NCBI RefSeq assembly: GCF_900103275.1
Contig: NZ_FNGP01000006.1
Span: 107,872 to 171,871 of the forward strand
From: Tessaracoccus oleiagri
GTDB lineage: Bacteria > Actinomycetota > Actinomycetes > Propionibacteriales > Propionibacteriaceae
DNA length: 64,000 nt
Direction: 5' to 3'
Positions 7,794 through 17,421 of the stretch are shown one piece after another. How positions within the stretch are numbered: position 1 is the first letter of the stretch; the number at the start of each line of letters is the position of its first letter. A model generated the notes under the pieces. It did no database searches. It was not told the origin of the DNA and saw only the letters and a list, made by a program, of their open reading frames with translations. The position numbers were made by a program, and so were the translations under genes.

Positions 7794-9479
7794 ATGAACG
7801 ATGCGCGACCCTGGACGAAGCACTACCAGCCGGGGGTCCCGGCAGAGATCGAGATGCCGACGACGTCGCTGGTCGAGATGTGCGAGCAGGCGGTGCGGGA
7901 GGCGGGCGACGCCGTCGCGCTGGAGTTCTTCGGCCGCACGACTACGTACCGCCAGTTGGGGGACCAGATCGCTCGTGCCGCGGAGGGGCTGCGCCGCCTC
8001 GGCGTGGGGGCGGGTGATCGGGTCGGGCTGATCCTGCCGAACTGCCCGCAGCACGTCGTCGCGTTCTACGCCGTCCTCCGGCTGGGCGCGATCGTCGTCG
8101 AGCACAACCCGCTGTACACCGCTCGCGAGCTGCGGCACCAGTTCGAGGACCATCGCGCCGACGTGATCATCGCCTGGGACTCTGCTGTCGAGAAGGTCGC
8201 GGACCTGCCCCGCGACCTCGGCGTGCGGCGCATCGTCGCTGTGAACCTGCTCGACGAGTTCCCCACGGTCATGCGCCTGGCGCTCGGCCTGCCGGTGCCG
8301 AAGCTGCGCGCTTCCCGGGACGCCCTCCACACGCCCGCCCCGGGCGCGATGCCGTGGAAGGAACTGCTGTCGGCGCCCCCGCTCGCGGCCGACCACCCAC
8401 GTCCCACGGTCGACGACCTCGCCGTCATCCAGTACACCTCCGGCACCACCGGCCAGGCCAAGGGCGCCAAGCTCACGCACCGCAACCTCTACGCGAACGC
8501 CCGGCAGGGCGAGGCATGGATGCACGACGCGGTGAAGGGCAAGGAGACGCTCTACGCGCTGCTGCCGATGTTCCACGCCTTCGGCATGACGCTCTACCTC
8601 ACGTTCGGCATCCTCAAGCAGGGGCGCATCGTGCTGTTCCCGAAGTTCGACGTGGACCTCGTCCTCAAGGCGTGGAAGAAGTCGCCGGCGACGGTGTACT
8701 GCGCAGTGCCGCCGATCTACCAGAAGACCGCGGCCGTGGCGAAGGAACGCGGCGTCGACATCTCGTCGGCCAAGTTCTGCATCTCGGGCGCGATGGCGCT
8801 CACCGACGACATCGTCGCGCAGTGGGAGGAGGTCTCCGGCGGCCTCCTCGTCGAGGGCTACGGCATGACGGAGTCCTCCCCCGTCGCGCTCGGCAACCCG
8901 TTCGCGCCGACGCGCCGCACCGGCACGATCGGCATCCCGTTCCCGTCGACCGACATGAAGGTCGTCGACCCGGAGGACCCCGACGTGGAGGTCGAGCGCG
9001 GCGAGGAGGGCGAGCTGCTCATCCGCGGCCCGCAGGTGTTCGAGGGCTACTGGGAGAATCCCGAGGAGACGGCACGGATGCTGCTGCCGGGCGGCTGGCT
9101 GCGGACGGGCGACGTCGTCGTGCAGGACGAGGACGGGTTCACGACGATCGTCGACCGGCTCAAGGAACTGATCATCACCGGCGGGTTCAACGTGTCGCCG
9201 AGCGAGGTGGAGCGCGTGCTGCGCGCCCACGACGCGATCGCGGACGCTGCGGTGGTGGGCCGCCGCAACGCCGGCGGGGGCGAGGACGTCGTCGCGGTGA
9301 TCACCCTGGAGGAGGGCGCCACCGCACCCACCCTCGACGAGGTGCGGGCCTTCTGCAAGCAAACGCTCGCGTCGTACAAGGTGCCGCGAGCGCTGCATGT
9401 CGTCGACGACCTGCCGCGGTCCATGCTCGGCAAGGTGCTGCGTCGTCAGGTGCGAGAGAAGGTCCTGACAAACGGTTGA
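7794..9479 (+). CDS. fadD: Long-chain fatty acid-CoA ligase
   Basis: This 561-residue adenylate-forming enzyme activates fatty acids to acyl-CoA using ATP. The AMP-binding P-loop YTSGTTGQAKGAKLTH starts at residue 214. VEGYGMTESSPV, the GWLRTGDV aspartate motif, DRLKELIITGGFNVSPSEVE and the C-terminal LPRSMLGKVLRRQVR with the catalytic lysine are all present. Domain order and length are standard for FadD. With the nearby acyl-CoA dehydrogenase it supplies the entry steps of beta-oxidation. Confidence 0.92.
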   Translation: MNDARPWTKHYQPGVPAEIEMPTTSLVEMCEQAVREAGDAVALEFFGRTTTYRQLGDQIARAAEGLRRLGVGAGDRVGLILPNCPQHVVAFYAVLRLGAIVVEHNPLYTARELRHQFEDHRADVIIAWDSAVEKVADLPRDLGVRRIVAVNLLDEFPTVMRLALGLPVPKLRASRDALHTPAPGAMPWKELLSAPPLAADHPRPTVDDLAVIQYTSGTTGQAKGAKLTHRNLYANARQGEAWMHDAVKGKETLYALLPMFHAFGMTLYLTFGILKQGRIVLFPKFDVDLVLKAWKKSPATVYCAVPPIYQKTAAVAKERGVDISSAKFCISGAMALTDDIVAQWEEVSGGLLVEGYGMTESSPVALGNPFAPTRRTGTIGIPFPSTDMKVVDPEDPDVEVERGEEGELLIRGPQVFEGYWENPEETARMLLPGGWLRTGDVVVQDEDGFTTIVDRLKELIITGGFNVSPSEVERVLRAHDAIADAAVVGRRNAGGGEDVVAVITLEEGATAPTLDEVRAFCKQTLASYKVPRALHVVDDLPRSMLGKVLRRQVREKVLTNG

Positions 9480-9538
9480 CCTCGCCTCACGGTGGGCGCA
9501 CACTGCCGCTGATGGGTGTTGCTGGGAAGGGAAGCACC

Positions 9539-10336
9539 ATGGTCGGCTCGGCGCGCTTCGCGCTCTTGGGACTGGCAGCGGCGTGCGCCTACGTGCTCGG
9601 TGCCTGCGCCGGCGGTGACGTCGACCCGGTCCCGTACGCTTCCACGCCCGCCGCCGCGCCGTCATCCACCGCATCAGGTCCGGCGACGTCGCCGCCGCCC
9701 ACGACATCGATGCAGCCGATCGGCTGCCCCTACGACCACGGCGGCACGTGCCTGTTCGAGTTGGAGCCCGGCACCTACACGACCACGACGTTCGAGCCGT
9801 CCATCACCTACACGGTCCCCGAGGGCTGGGTGAACGCCGAGGACCTGCCCGGGAACTTCCTGCTGCACCTTGACGCCGACGACCAACTCGGCGGGGCGGG
9901 CGGCAGCTACCTCGGCATCTACCGCAACGCCCACGCCGCGGCCATCAGTTGCGTGGAGGATGCGCAGGAGGGGGTCGGGACCTCCTCCCGGGAGCTCGCA
10001 GAGTGGTTCACGTCGCTGGAGATGATCGAGGTGTCGGAGCCGCAGCTGGTCTCCGTCGGCGGCCTCGACGGCCTGCAGGTGGACATCTCCCAGGTCCCGG
10101 GCGCGGAGCCGTGCACCTTCGGTGGAGGTGTCTCCACACCGCTCATCATCGGCGACGGCAAGGTCTCCGATCTCCACCACGTGGTGAGCGCCGAGATCGA
10201 CGTGCGGCTGGTGATCCTCGACCACGAGGACGGCAACGTGACGCTGGAGATCACCAACGTCCTGGAGCAGCACCCCACCCAGGAGTACCGGGCCATCGTG
10301 CAGCCGATCGTCGACTCCCTCGCGTTCGGGGTCTGA
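9539..10336 (+). CDS. Putative lipoprotein
   Basis: This 265-residue exported protein has a lipobox VLGAC (cysteine 23) after a long hydrophobic signal, and a Ser/Thr/Pro linker to about residue 60. A beta-rich C-terminal domain follows, with FELEPGTYTTTTFEPSITY and a later GGLDGLQVDISQVPG stretch. It resembles generic actinobacterial surface lipoproteins, and no enzyme motif is visible. The ATG at 9539 is preferred over one at 9512 because GGGAAGGGAAG lies immediately upstream. It follows fadD by 59 bases. Confidence 0.7.
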   Translation: MVGSARFALLGLAAACAYVLGACAGGDVDPVPYASTPAAAPSSTASGPATSPPPTTSMQPIGCPYDHGGTCLFELEPGTYTTTTFEPSITYTVPEGWVNAEDLPGNFLLHLDADDQLGGAGGSYLGIYRNAHAAAISCVEDAQEGVGTSSRELAEWFTSLEMIEVSEPQLVSVGGLDGLQVDISQVPGAEPCTFGGGVSTPLIIGDGKVSDLHHVVSAEIDVRLVILDHEDGNVTLEITNVLEQHPTQEYRAIVQPIVDSLAFGV

Positions 10337-10346
10337 CCCGGCGCCG

Positions 10347-10988
10347 CTAGTCGAACGCGAGGCCGGAGCGGTAGGCGAATGCGACGAGTTGCGCCCGGGA
10401 TTCGCAGCCCGTCGCCTGGAGGAGGCGACTCACGTAGGTCCGGACCGTGGCCTCCGAGAGGTGCATCCGCTCGGCGATCTCGCTGTTGCGCATTCCTTGG
10501 CCGACGTGGCGCAGGAGCTCCTGCTGCTTCGGCGAGAGGGCGGGGACCTCGAAGCGCAGCTGCCGCTGGTAGGAGGCGAGCAGCAGCGAGATGAGGCGTT
10601 CGTCGAGCGGGTTGTAGCCGGCGACAGCCTTGTGGATCGCCTTCGAGAGTTCCTCCGCGGACGCGGTCTTCAGGATGAACCCGACCGCCCCGGCACGGAC
10701 CGCTGCGTTGAACGTGTCATCGTCGCCGAGCGCGGTGACCGCGACCACCTTCGGGGGCCTCGGCTCCGCCATCAGTGTCCGCGTCGCAGTCACGCCGTCC
10801 ATGCCCGGCATCCGGATGTCCATGAGCACCACGTCGGGCAGCAGGGTCCGGGCCTTCTCGATCGCCGCGCACCCGCTGTCGGCCACCCCCACGCAACGGA
10901 TCCCGGGCATCCTGTCCAACCGTCGGCGCAACTGGAGGAGAAGCACCGCATCATCGTCGACGAGGAGGACTCGGATGGGGCCGGGCAT
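10347..10988 (-). CDS. NarL/LuxR-type response regulator
   Basis: This 213-residue two-component regulator has an N-terminal receiver domain (acidic pocket D11-D13, phospho-acceptor D57 in LMDIRMPG, lysine in the FILKTASAEEL loop) and a C-terminal LuxR helix-turn-helix (LSPKQQELLRHVGQGMRNSEIAERMHLSEATVRTYV in two parts). ATG at 10988 begins the receiver fold directly; an ATG at 11024 is possible. It is divergent from a histidine kinase gene and the two probably form one system. Target genes are unknown; neighbours include a DUF2254 protein and an ABC exporter. Confidence 0.88.
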   Translation of the reverse strand: MPGPIRVLLVDDDAVLLLQLRRRLDRMPGIRCVGVADSGCAAIEKARTLLPDVVLMDIRMPGMDGVTATRTLMAEPRPPKVVAVTALGDDDTFNAAVRAGAVGFILKTASAEELSKAIHKAVAGYNPLDERLISLLLASYQRQLRFEVPALSPKQQELLRHVGQGMRNSEIAERMHLSEATVRTYVSRLLQATGCESRAQLVAFAYRSGLAFD

Positions 10989-11063
10989 GGTTGAAACTCT
11001 AGAGGGCGACGGGTCGCCGCGCATCAGTCGCCCAATGTTGACGTTGTTGGTGAACCGCTTGCC

Positions 11064-12305
11064 GTGTCGTTCATCACCCGCGACGATGGGCCCCATGTAT
11101 TACTGGACATATTGGTACCCGACGCTCACGACCTCTTGGTGCAACTGGCTTCCCTGGATCTGCCGGTGAACCTGCGCGCTGCGTGGGACACCAAGGAACG
11201 ACCCCTTACACTCGTCTACCTCGTCGTCGCGTTGGCACTCTTCGTGACGGCGAGGCTCATGCCCGGCGACGTGAACACGCTCGCGACGGTGGGCAACGAC
11301 ATCTTGGCATGCCTCGGGGGCGTTCTCGTCCTGCGCTGGCCGACGGTGGGATCGGCGTTCTACCTCGTTGCCTTCATCATCTCGCTGACCAACCTGGCGG
11401 AGTCGACCCCGACGGCGCTGTGCATCGCCCTCATCATCATGGCGCTGGCGATCCGCACCTACTGGGCCGCCGTCGCCGCCGCGGTCATCTACGCGGTTCT
11501 GCTCCTGAATTTCTACCCGAGCCTGCACCCGATCGAGATGGCTCTCGAGTCCGCGATGCTCCTCACCGCCCTGGGCTTCGGGGCGGTGCTTCGTCGTTCC
11601 AGGCAGCAAGCGGAGGAGCGCGATGCGCAGGCCGCCGACGAGCAGCAGCGGCTCCGGCTCCGGCTCGCGCGGGAACTGCACGACTCCCTGGCCCGCTCCC
11701 ACGTGCTCATCTCGCTCCGACTCGAGTCCGCGATGGCTGACCCGACGCTGTCCGAGGGGACGCGCGCCGAACTCGTCGCCGCCCAGAAGGCGACCGCGCA
11801 GGCGGTGGCGGACCTGGGGGCTCTCGTCGGAGCGCTGCGTTCGTCCGGCACGAACGTCATGACCAACACGAACCTGCCGCTGTCGGTCGAGGCGCTGCTG
11901 AATGAGCAGTTCGCGCGGTTGCGGGCGGAGGGCTTCAGCCCCGAGGCGAACATCCCCGACGACGCGGACAGCGCCGAGATCGCCCACTTGTTCGCGCCTG
12001 TGCTGATCGAGGCGACCACGAACATCATCAAGCACGGTGCGCCCGGCCCCTGTCGCTTCTCCATCAAGGTCGCTGAGGACACCGCCATGCTGGTGGCCAG
12101 CAACCCGCTCGACTCCCGTGCCAGCGAGCCGCGCGTCGGGTACGGCCTGCTCGGCATCGCCGAGCGCCTCAGCGCGATCGGCGGCGAGGCCACCTGGCAC
12201 AGCCATGAGGGCCGCTGGGTGCTGGTGGCGGCGGCGCCGCTCGAGCCCCCCGTCGCCACCACCCCCGAGTCCGGCTCGGACCTCGCCAGCGGCATTCCCG
12301 CGTAG
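11064..12305 (+). CDS. Sensor histidine kinase (HisKA_3 type)
   Basis: This kinase of 413 residues has five or six hydrophobic segments in residues 45-175. A coiled linker leads to the phospho-acceptor helix ARELHDSLARSHVLISLRLE with the autophosphorylated histidine at residue 206. The HATPase domain carries EATTNIIKHG (N box) and YGLLGIAERLSAIGGE (G box). This class pairs with NarL-type regulators such as the divergent gene next to it. GTG is used as start, and an internal start in the first 40 residues cannot be excluded. No extracellular sensing domain is present, so the signal may come from the membrane. Confidence 0.85.
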   Translation: MSFITRDDGPHVLLDILVPDAHDLLVQLASLDLPVNLRAAWDTKERPLTLVYLVVALALFVTARLMPGDVNTLATVGNDILACLGGVLVLRWPTVGSAFYLVAFIISLTNLAESTPTALCIALIIMALAIRTYWAAVAAAVIYAVLLLNFYPSLHPIEMALESAMLLTALGFGAVLRRSRQQAEERDAQAADEQQRLRLRLARELHDSLARSHVLISLRLESAMADPTLSEGTRAELVAAQKATAQAVADLGALVGALRSSGTNVMTNTNLPLSVEALLNEQFARLRAEGFSPEANIPDDADSAEIAHLFAPVLIEATTNIIKHGAPGPCRFSIKVAEDTAMLVASNPLDSRASEPRVGYGLLGIAERLSAIGGEATWHSHEGRWVLVAAAPLEPPVATTPESGSDLASGIPA

Positions 12306-12319
12306 CGCTGCCCCGACGG

Positions 12320-13642
12320 TCAGACGGCCGAGGCCGGGTGTGGCGGCCTGCGGGCCAGGTCGACCAGCCGCTCGTTGTGCGCCACCCGCTCCTCGAACCG
12401 TCCGAGCGACAGGTGGTCGGAGGCCGCGACGATGGATCGCATCCGCTCGACGTGCCGGAACGCGTAGCCCCTCAGGTCCACGTGGACGACCTGCTGCTCG
12501 ACGTGGCCGGCGAGGTCGACGAGCGCGAGGTAGACCGCCGGCTGCGGTCCCACGAAGGGCAGGAGGTGGTCGAACGGGACGTCGATCAGTTCCTCCAGCG
12601 TCGCGGGGCGCAGAAAGACCCGGGCGACGGTGTTGTCGTCGCCGATCACCGCCAACGGTTTGGGCGAGCGCACGAGCTCGGCCATTTGCGGGACGAGGTC
12701 CTCGATCACCGCGATGGCCGTGTACGGATCGTTGGTGCCCGGTGACAACGCCCGCACGGCGAGTTCCAGCACCTGGTGCTGGGCGAAGCGGATGTCGGTC
12801 TCCGGATTGTGGTGCGCGTCGAGGTCGATCGAGTCGTGTACGGCGCGTTCCAACGCGTCGGCGTCATGCCCGACGATGAGTCTCGCGATGGGCGTGCCCT
12901 CCACCACCCGGTCACCTATCCCGACCTCGAGGACGATCTGTCCCCCATCCGCGGTGGCGGCCTCGAGCAGCGACTCCTCGTCGAGTTGGATGACACATCC
13001 GGTGCGGCTCGACCGGACCACCACGCCGCCCACGGGAACCTTCGCGTCGACCGACTGGAACCTGGTCCGCCGCTGGACGTCCTCGACCGCACGGTTGAAG
13101 GACGCGGCGACGGACGACGTGAGCGAGTCCACCTGCGTCGTCCTCGCGATGTGATGGATGAAGGAGATGAGCAGGAGCACGTCGGCAACGGCGATCAGGA
13201 TGGCGGCGTTGACGGCGAGGTGTGGGACGAACGCGCTGCCGTCATCGGTCGCGGAACGGATCGTGCGAATCACGAGCGTGGTGTAGACGAAGGTGGAGAC
13301 GAGCGCGCCGAGGGTGAGTTGGTTGCGTCGGTCGCTCATGAAGTTGCCGACGAGCCGCGGCCCGTAGGTCGTCGACGCGGTGACGATGACCGAGATGGTG
13401 ATCGAGAATGCGGTCGCGGCGGCCGCGAACGTACTGCCGCCGATCATCGACAGGAGCCCGCGGGACCCGTCGATGCCGAGCTGGAACACGGGGGTGGACC
13501 AGAACGGCAGATCCTCGTAGCTGACGGCGCGGTCGATGGCCACCAGCAGTTCCGCGAGCACGATGGCGGCGACGACGCACACGATGGGCACCAGCCAGAA
13601 CGCCCGTAGTACCCGCCGTAGCCAGTGGAGGAAGCGCCTCAT
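12320..13642 (-). CDS. DUF2254 membrane protein
   Basis: This 440-residue protein matches the DUF2254 family: two N-terminal membrane segments, FAAAATAFSITISVIVTASTTYGPRL, two further helices, and a large soluble C-terminal domain with the conserved DVQRRTRFQSVDAKV and SPGTNDPYTAIAVIEDL stretches. The molecular function of this family is not established. It is convergent with the histidine kinase gene. The start ATG lies 29 bases from the exporter operon's last gene. Confidence 0.82.
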   Translation of the reverse strand: MRRFLHWLRRVLRAFWLVPIVCVVAAIVLAELLVAIDRAVSYEDLPFWSTPVFQLGIDGSRGLLSMIGGSTFAAAATAFSITISVIVTASTTYGPRLVGNFMSDRRNQLTLGALVSTFVYTTLVIRTIRSATDDGSAFVPHLAVNAAILIAVADVLLLISFIHHIARTTQVDSLTSSVAASFNRAVEDVQRRTRFQSVDAKVPVGGVVVRSSRTGCVIQLDEESLLEAATADGGQIVLEVGIGDRVVEGTPIARLIVGHDADALERAVHDSIDLDAHHNPETDIRFAQHQVLELAVRALSPGTNDPYTAIAVIEDLVPQMAELVRSPKPLAVIGDDNTVARVFLRPATLEELIDVPFDHLLPFVGPQPAVYLALVDLAGHVEQQVVHVDLRGYAFRHVERMRSIVAASDHLSLGRFEERVAHNERLVDLARRPPHPASAV

Positions 13643-13671
13643 TCCCGCAGCCTACGGCCCCATGGCCGCAT

Positions 13672-14484
13672 TCAGCGGAGGAACAGCGCCTTCAGCCGGC
13701 TCGTCGCGAGCGTCGCGCCGATCGCGATCATCACCACGAAGTAGGTCACGTGGCCCCACATCGACGGCTGCACCAGCCCCGTCGTGAGCTGGCGGATCAT
13801 GTCGACCCCGTGCCAGAGCGGCAGCGCCATGATGAACCACTGCACCGGCTCCGGGTACACGGAGATCGGGAAGAAGGTGGCCGACAGCAGGAACATCGGC
13901 AGCATGACGAAGTAGACGAAGTCCAGGTGCTGGTAGGTCTTCATGTAGCTGGTCACGCCGAGGCCGATCGCTGCGAAACCGAACGCGATCAGGAGGGCCG
14001 CCGGCACGGCGAGCAGCGCCGTCCACGAGAGGTTCAGGCCCAGCAGCGTCGTGATGATCATGAACCCGACGGCGTACAGCAGGCCGCGGAACATCGCGAT
14101 GAGGATCTCCCCCAGCGCGACGTCCATGGGGCCGAGCGACGTCGAGAGCATCTGGTCGTAGAGCTTCGCGTGCTTCATCTTGAAGAACACGTTCATCGTC
14201 GAGTCGTAGACCGCGCCGTTCATCGCGGAGACCGCCATGAGCGCGGGAGCGATGTAGGCGGCGTACGGGACCTTGATGCCGTAGAACTCGACGGCGCCGA
14301 CGAGCGCCCCGAGCCCCAGGCCCATCGAGAGCAGGTAGAGCACCGGCTCGAAGAAGCCGGTCAGGATGATCAGCCAGTTGTTGCGGGCGATGACCTTGAG
14401 GCCGCGCTCCAGCACGGCCATGGTGTTGCCCGCGTACAGGCCGCGCAGGAACCCCGAGTGCACCTTGGGTGCTTCGACGCTCAC
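13672..14484 (-). CDS. ABC-2 type exporter permease (second)
   Basis: This 270-residue permease has six hydrophobic segments and the ABC-2 signature region LPMFLLSATFFPISVYPEPVQWF followed by PLWHGVDMIRQLTTG. It is homologous to its upstream neighbour and would form a heterodimeric channel with it, energised by the ATPase gene two positions upstream. The start GTG at 14484 overlaps the neighbour's stop codon (GTGA), so translation is coupled. Export of a lipid, glycan or drug is typical for the DrrB/NodJ-like family; the substrate is unknown. Confidence 0.82.
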   Translation of the reverse strand: MSVEAPKVHSGFLRGLYAGNTMAVLERGLKVIARNNWLIILTGFFEPVLYLLSMGLGLGALVGAVEFYGIKVPYAAYIAPALMAVSAMNGAVYDSTMNVFFKMKHAKLYDQMLSTSLGPMDVALGEILIAMFRGLLYAVGFMIITTLLGLNLSWTALLAVPAALLIAFGFAAIGLGVTSYMKTYQHLDFVYFVMLPMFLLSATFFPISVYPEPVQWFIMALPLWHGVDMIRQLTTGLVQPSMWGHVTYFVVMIAIGATLATSRLKALFLR

Positions 14485-15284
14485 TTGTCGAGCCTCCTCT
14501 CGAAGGTGCGGATCGACAGGGCGGCGGTCACCGCGGCCAGAGCGACGAGGAAGAGCACGTGCACGACGAGCCGCCAGCCCGGGATGTCGGCCCCGTACAT
14601 CACCCAACGGCCGAGCTCGACGGCGTGCCACAGCGGGGAGATCCAGCCGATCCACTGCAGGTACGCCGGCAGCACCTCCAGCGGGTAGAACGTCCCCGAG
14701 AACAGCGCGAGCGGCGTCACGACGAAACGCTCGACGAAGCTGAGTTGGCCCCGGTCGTCCACCTGGGTGGCGACCCAGCTCGTCACCGCGAACCCGACCG
14801 CCACCGACAGCAGCATCGCCACGGGCAGCAGGAGGAGCGCCCGCCCCAGCGGCGCGATGCCGGCCACGGCGATGACCACGACGTAGCAGGCGGCGGTGAT
14901 CGAGGTGCGCACCAGGATGCCGAGCTGGGAGCCGAGCACCATCTGCGCCGGGGTGATCGGAGAGGCGTACTGGGTGATGTACCAGTGCGTCCACTTGAAG
15001 CCGCCGAAGGTGCCGAAGGTGTTCTCCTGCGACGAGCCCTGCATGACGGCTGACAGCAGCAGCGCCGGCGTCACGAACGTCAGGTACGGCACGCCGCCGA
15101 CCCCGGCCCCGCCCTGGTTCTCGTCGATCAGGATCCCGAGCCCGAGCCCGAGTCCCAGCAGGTACACGAACGGCGATCCCAGCGACGTGACCAGCAGCGT
15201 GATCCAGTAGGCGCGGATGTGGGAGACGCGGTGCTCGGCGACGAACCACCAGCCCCACCGTCGGGCCTTGACCGCGGTGGTCAT
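14481..15284 (-). CDS. ABC-2 type exporter permease (first)
   Basis: This 267-residue permease has six hydrophobic segments, a basic cytoplasmic start and the ABC-2 motif VTPLALFSGTFYPLEVLPAYLQW, then PLWHAVELGRWV. The ATG at 15284 overlaps the ATPase stop codon (ATGA). It forms an operon ATPase-permease-permease with 4-base overlaps throughout, as is usual for obligate complexes. Confidence 0.83.
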   Translation of the reverse strand: MTTAVKARRWGWWFVAEHRVSHIRAYWITLLVTSLGSPFVYLLGLGLGLGILIDENQGGAGVGGVPYLTFVTPALLLSAVMQGSSQENTFGTFGGFKWTHWYITQYASPITPAQMVLGSQLGILVRTSITAACYVVVIAVAGIAPLGRALLLLPVAMLLSVAVGFAVTSWVATQVDDRGQLSFVERFVVTPLALFSGTFYPLEVLPAYLQWIGWISPLWHAVELGRWVMYGADIPGWRLVVHVLFLVALAAVTAALSIRTFERRLDK

Positions 15285-16201
15285 TCGATCAGGCTCCGTC
15301 CCGTGAGCCGGAGGAACACGTCCTCCAGCGACGAGCGGCGGACCAGGCTCGACGTCGGCTCCAGTCCACGGTGCACGGCGGACTCGAGCGCGGCCTCGCC
15401 GTGGTCGGCGTAGACCAGCACACGGTCCGGCAGCACCTCCAGGCGGTCGCCGATGCCGACGAGCTGCTCGGCCGCCCACGCGTTCCGGCTGCTGCCGAAC
15501 CGCAACTCGACGACCTCGCGCGTCGAGTACTGCTGGATGAGCGAACGCGGCGAGCCCTCGGCAACGATGACGCCCTTGTCGACGACGACCAGGCGGTCGC
15601 ACAGCTGCTCGGCCTCGTCCATGAAGTGGGTGGTGAGCACCAGCGTCGTGCCCTGCTCCTTCAAGCGGAACAGGCGGTCCCAGAGGATGTGTCGGGCCTG
15701 GGGGTCGAGGCCGGTGGTGGGCTCGTCGAGGAGGAACACCTTGGGGCTGTTCATGAGCCCCCGGGCGATGGTGAGCCGTCGCTTCATGCCGCCGGAGAGT
15801 TCCGAGACGCGTACGCCCCGCTTCTCGCGGAGCTGGGCGAAGTCAAGGAGCTCCTCGGCGCGGTTGCGGACGTGCGCCCGGGAGAACCCGAAGTAGCGGC
15901 CGTAGGTGGTGAGGTTGTCGAAGACGCGCAGTTCCTCGTCGAGCTGGTCCGCCTGCGGCACGATGCCGAGCTGGGCCCGGATCTCGGGGCCGTACTCGTT
16001 GGTGTCGAGGCCGAGCACGTCGAGGGTGCCGGACGTGCGCGTCGACTGGGCGGAGATCATCCGCATGGTGGTGGACTTGCCCGCCCCGTTGGGCCCCAGG
16101 AACCCGAACGACTCCCCCGCCTCGATGTCGAAGTCGATGCCGTCGACGGCGAGGAAGTTGCCGTACCGCTTGGTCAGGGAACGCGCCCGGATCACACTCA
16201 C
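15281..16201 (-). CDS. ABC exporter ATPase (DrrA/NodI-like)
   Basis: This 306-residue ATP-binding subunit carries Walker A GPNGAGKST (K42), the Q-loop region GIVPQADQLDEEL, signature SELSGGMKRRLTIARG, Walker B VFLLDEPTTGLDPQ and the switch histidine in LTTHFMDEAEQ. A C-terminal domain of about 80 residues ends in SSLEDVFLRLTGR, typical of antibiotic and lipid exporters. GTG at 16201 (or 16195) fits the conserved start; no good ribosome-binding site precedes it, so the transcript may be leaderless. It heads the three-gene exporter operon and is divergent from a DUF1707 gene. Confidence 0.88.
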   Translation of the reverse strand: MSVIRARSLTKRYGNFLAVDGIDFDIEAGESFGFLGPNGAGKSTTMRMISAQSTRTSGTLDVLGLDTNEYGPEIRAQLGIVPQADQLDEELRVFDNLTTYGRYFGFSRAHVRNRAEELLDFAQLREKRGVRVSELSGGMKRRLTIARGLMNSPKVFLLDEPTTGLDPQARHILWDRLFRLKEQGTTLVLTTHFMDEAEQLCDRLVVVDKGVIVAEGSPRSLIQQYSTREVVELRFGSSRNAWAAEQLVGIGDRLEVLPDRVLVYADHGEAALESAVHRGLEPTSSLVRRSSLEDVFLRLTGRSLIE

Positions 16202-16311
16202 GAAAGGAGACAGTAAGCCCTTGCGCGTGTCAGCCACAAGGAGGCGGCTGTGCTGGGTACCTGCCAACCCGGGATGCCATAGTGGAACCCTCAACACGAG
16301 GAGGGGGTGGC

Positions 16312-16797
16312 ATGGCCGGATTCAGCGCGAACCCGTTCAAGTTGGAGAACGCGAGCCTGCGCGCGGGCATGTCCGACCGCGACGAGGTGGCGCGCATCCT
16401 CTCCGACGCGTACGCCGAGGGGAAGCTGGACGACCTCGAGTACCAGGAGCGGCTCGAGAGCGCGCTGCGCATCAAGTTGCTCGGCGAGGTCCGGCCGCTG
16501 GTGATCGACCTCGGCTCCCCCAAGCACCTGCTCGCCCGCCGGGAGCCGCCCGCCGTCGCCGTCGAACGGATCCGCGCCGAGAAGCGGTCTGAGCTGCGCA
16601 GGGCTGTCACGACGTGGACCGGGCTCGCACTCCTGTTCAACGTGATCTACTTGGTCACCGCGTTGACCGGGGCGGGCCTCCACTACTACTGGCCGATCTG
16701 GCCCATGGTCGGCGTCGGCATCTGGGTGGTCACCGCCCTGGCCGACGCGCGCAGGCCGGTGAGCCCCAAGGAGCTGGAGCGGCCGCGCGACGACTGA
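16312..16797 (+). CDS. DUF1707 and two-helix membrane protein
   Basis: This 161-residue protein starts with a DUF1707 (SHOCT-like) domain: LRAGMSDRDEVARILSDAYAEGKL, then a Leu/Glu-rich helix with LDDLEYQERLESAL. A two-helix membrane hairpin follows (about residues 100-145, including YYWPIWPMVGVGIWV). Such proteins are abundant in actinobacteria, and a membrane-anchoring or oligomerisation role is inferred. ATG 16312 follows the strong GAGGAGGGGG ribosome-binding site. It is convergent with recR. Confidence 0.8.
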   Translation: MAGFSANPFKLENASLRAGMSDRDEVARILSDAYAEGKLDDLEYQERLESALRIKLLGEVRPLVIDLGSPKHLLARREPPAVAVERIRAEKRSELRRAVTTWTGLALLFNVIYLVTALTGAGLHYYWPIWPMVGVGIWVVTALADARRPVSPKELERPRDD

Positions 16798-16806
16798 CCC
16801 GCGCGG

Positions 16807-17421
16807 TCAGGAGCCGGTGGTCTCCGGGAACATCGACCGCCGGCCCTCGAACGCCCGGCCGAGGGTGACCTGGTCGGCGTATTCCAGATCGCCGCCGACC
16901 GGCAGCCCGCTCGCCGGGCGGGTGACGCGGATGCCGAAGTCGCGCAGGATCCGGCTGAGGTAGGCCGCCGTCGCCTCCCCCTGGGTGTCGGGATCGGTGG
17001 CGAGGATGACCTCCTGGATCTCGCCGTCGGCGAGCCGGGTGAACAGCTCACGGGTGTGGAGGTCGGCGGGACCTCGTCCGTCGATGGGCGAGATGGAGCC
17101 CCCGAGCACGTGGTAGAGGCCACGGAACTCGTTGGTGCGCTCGATCGCGACGACGTCCTTGGACTCCTCGACCACGCAGAGCACGGTCCGGTCGCGGCGC
17201 GGGTCGCGGCAGACGCGGCAGCGCTCCTCCTGCGACACGTTGAAGCAGACGTCGCAGAAGCGCGCCTGCTGCTTCACGCGCCGCAGGGTGTCGGCGAACT
17301 TGAACACGTCCTCCTCGGGAGCGTCGAGCAGGTAGAACGCGATGCGTTGCGCGCTGCGGGGACCGACGCCGGGAAGCCGGCTCAGCTCGTCGATCAGGTC
17401 TTGGATCGGGCCTTCGTACAA
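16807..17421 (-). CDS. recR: Recombination mediator RecR
   Basis: This 204-residue repair protein works with RecF and RecO to load RecA at gaps. It shows the helix-hairpin-helix [17 protein letters not shown], the C4 zinc finger (C-x2-C...C-x2-C within [16 protein letters not shown]), the TOPRIM segment [14 protein letters not shown] and the [15 protein letters not shown] acidic motif. The start is TTG at 17421, directly after the ybaB stop codon. The order dnaX-ybaB-recR is widely conserved. Confidence 0.95.
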   Translation of the reverse strand: MYEGPIQDLIDELSRLPGVGPRSAQRIAFYLLDAPEEDVFKFADTLRRVKQQARFCDVCFNVSQEERCRVCRDPRRDRTVLCVVEESKDVVAIERTNEFRGLYHVLGGSISPIDGRGPADLHTRELFTRLADGEIQEVILATDPDTQGEATAAYLSRILRDFGIRVTRPASGLPVGGDLEYADQVTLGRAFEGRRSMFPETTGS